NCBI GenBank assembly: GCA_964612295.1
Contig: CAZTDY010000013.1
Span: 9,657 to 73,656 of the forward strand
Direction of reading: 5' to 3'
Length of the DNA: 64,000 nucleotides
From: CAYQJL01 sp964612295
GTDB lineage: Bacteria > Eisenbacteria > RBG-16-71-46 > CAIMUX01 > WJJG01
Position numbers and translations under genes: made by a program. Below, piece by piece: positions 63,429 through 64,000 of the stretch. The first letter of the stretch is position 1. Each line of letters opens with the position of its first letter. The notes beneath the pieces were generated by a model, which worked only from the letters and a program-made list of their open reading frames with translations, had not been told where the DNA came from and did no database searches.

Positions 63429-64000
63429 ATGGCCACGGCCTCAACACCCGTTCCCCGGAATGCGGGATCCAAAGCCGGTGTACAGACCGGCGTCGGATCC
63501 CTGCCGGCCGTTTCCTACGAGCGCCACCCGGGGGCCGCAACTGATCCCCTCCCGCGAACCTATCGCCGTCGCGAACCCGAAAAGGGCGTCCTGCACACTG
63601 CCGTCCGCGAACACCTCGAGACCTTCCTCGAGCAAGCTCGCGATCTTGGGGGGGAAGGCTATCCGTACTTCATCGAGGGAGAGTTCCGCCGCTACTTGGA
63701 CTGTGGCATCCTGTCACGAGGCTTCGCCCGTGTTCGTTGCCCGGCTTGCGGCCACGAGAGGTTGGTCGGATTCTCATGCAAGGGCAGACTGTGTCCCAGC
63801 TGCGTCGGCCGCCGCATGGCCGACACGGCAGCCTACTTGGTTGACCAGCTGCTGCCCGAGGCCGGGTATCGCCAGTGGGTGCTTACCTTCCCCTGGACCT
63901 TGCGTTTCCGTCTGGCTGTCGACCGCACGCTCTTCAGCGCCCTTGTCTCGGCCTTCCTGCGCACCCTCTTCGCCTGGCAGCGTCGTCGCGGCCGCGCCCT
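63429..64000 (+). mobile_element. IS91-family transposase (3' end outside window)
   Basis: An open frame runs from an ATG at 63429 to the window end. After a leader of uncertain coding status, it shows the IS91/IS801 zinc-binding segment: VRCPACGHE, SCKGRLCPSC, then GRRMADTAAYLV and YRQWVLTFPWTLR. The catalytic tyrosine of this rolling-circle transposase lies beyond the window. The start is uncertain because no strong ribosome site is seen. It is oriented away from recQ. Confidence 0.85.

Noticed and set aside
1..64000. CRISPR arrays, rRNA genes, riboswitches
   Set aside because: No regularly spaced repeats, rRNA segments or recognisable riboswitch folds were noticed on reading; a covariance-model scan would be needed to exclude small RNAs.

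Overview
The window comes from a GC-rich, probably Gram-negative bacterium of respiratory lifestyle. Multihaem c-type cytochromes, alternative complex III (ACIII), a cbb3 oxidase, Rnf and several large flavin/Fe-S oxidoreductases occur together. This mix is typical of uncultured Fibrobacterota-Chlorobi-Bacteroidota-like or deltaproteobacterial-like lineages, but nothing in the sequence fixes the phylum, so that placement is inference.

Region 1 (1-18,514, minus strand) reads as one operon-like run of 17 genes. It starts with a ten-haem cytochrome c and rnfC-D-G-E-A-B, the order known from Desulfovibrio-type Rnf clusters. RnfB is fused to a GltD-like flavoprotein. The run continues into a NuoG/FdhA-NuoE fusion, a regulatory cassette (DRTGG, CBS-HATPase, DRTGG, PHP, HATPase), a [2Fe-2S] ferredoxin, a NuoF/HydB-GltD fusion, a zinc-ribbon protein and a haem-binding sensor kinase cut by the window edge. 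The cassette resembles those of electron-bifurcating [FeFe]-hydrogenase operons, but there is no H-cluster subunit.

Region 2 (18,819-29,788) holds a minus-strand tRNA-His and then a plus-strand unit: a response regulator with two Lrp/AsnC-like sensor domains, a second NuoE/NuoF/NuoG set in which GltD is inserted inside NuoG, a PAS histidine kinase, and an NtrC-like protein that lacks the GAFTGA loop and the Walker B acidic pair. Regions 1 and 2 therefore carry two electron-transfer modules built from the same domains joined in different orders. Both have NAD(H) and NADP(H) sites, and neither has a catalytic Cys/Sec or an H-cluster. The likeliest role is flavin-based NADH/NADPH/ferredoxin electron transfer, with Rnf coupling ferredoxin and NAD to the membrane.

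Region 3 (29,816-35,896) is mostly housekeeping: a TPR protein, prmA, a small secreted protein and an M16 protease pair.

Region 4 (36,045-54,757) is a respiratory supercluster: an Rrf2 regulator, actABCDEF, a 99-residue membrane protein, coxB-like and coxA-like genes, a CcoI-type P-type ATPase, ccoS, a fused ccoNO, ccoQ, a mono-haem ccoP, ccoG and a 41-residue membrane peptide. The CoxAB pair is the most unusual item in the window. CoxB has lost the CuA ligands. CoxA keeps its haem histidines but has lost the catalytic tyrosine, one CuB histidine, the helix-VI glutamate and the K-channel lysine.

Region 5 (54,786-64,000) is more accessory: a lone FkbM methyltransferase, an AzgA-type purine permease, a permease-SPFH fusion with two more SPFH proteins, recQ, and the start of an IS91-family transposase.
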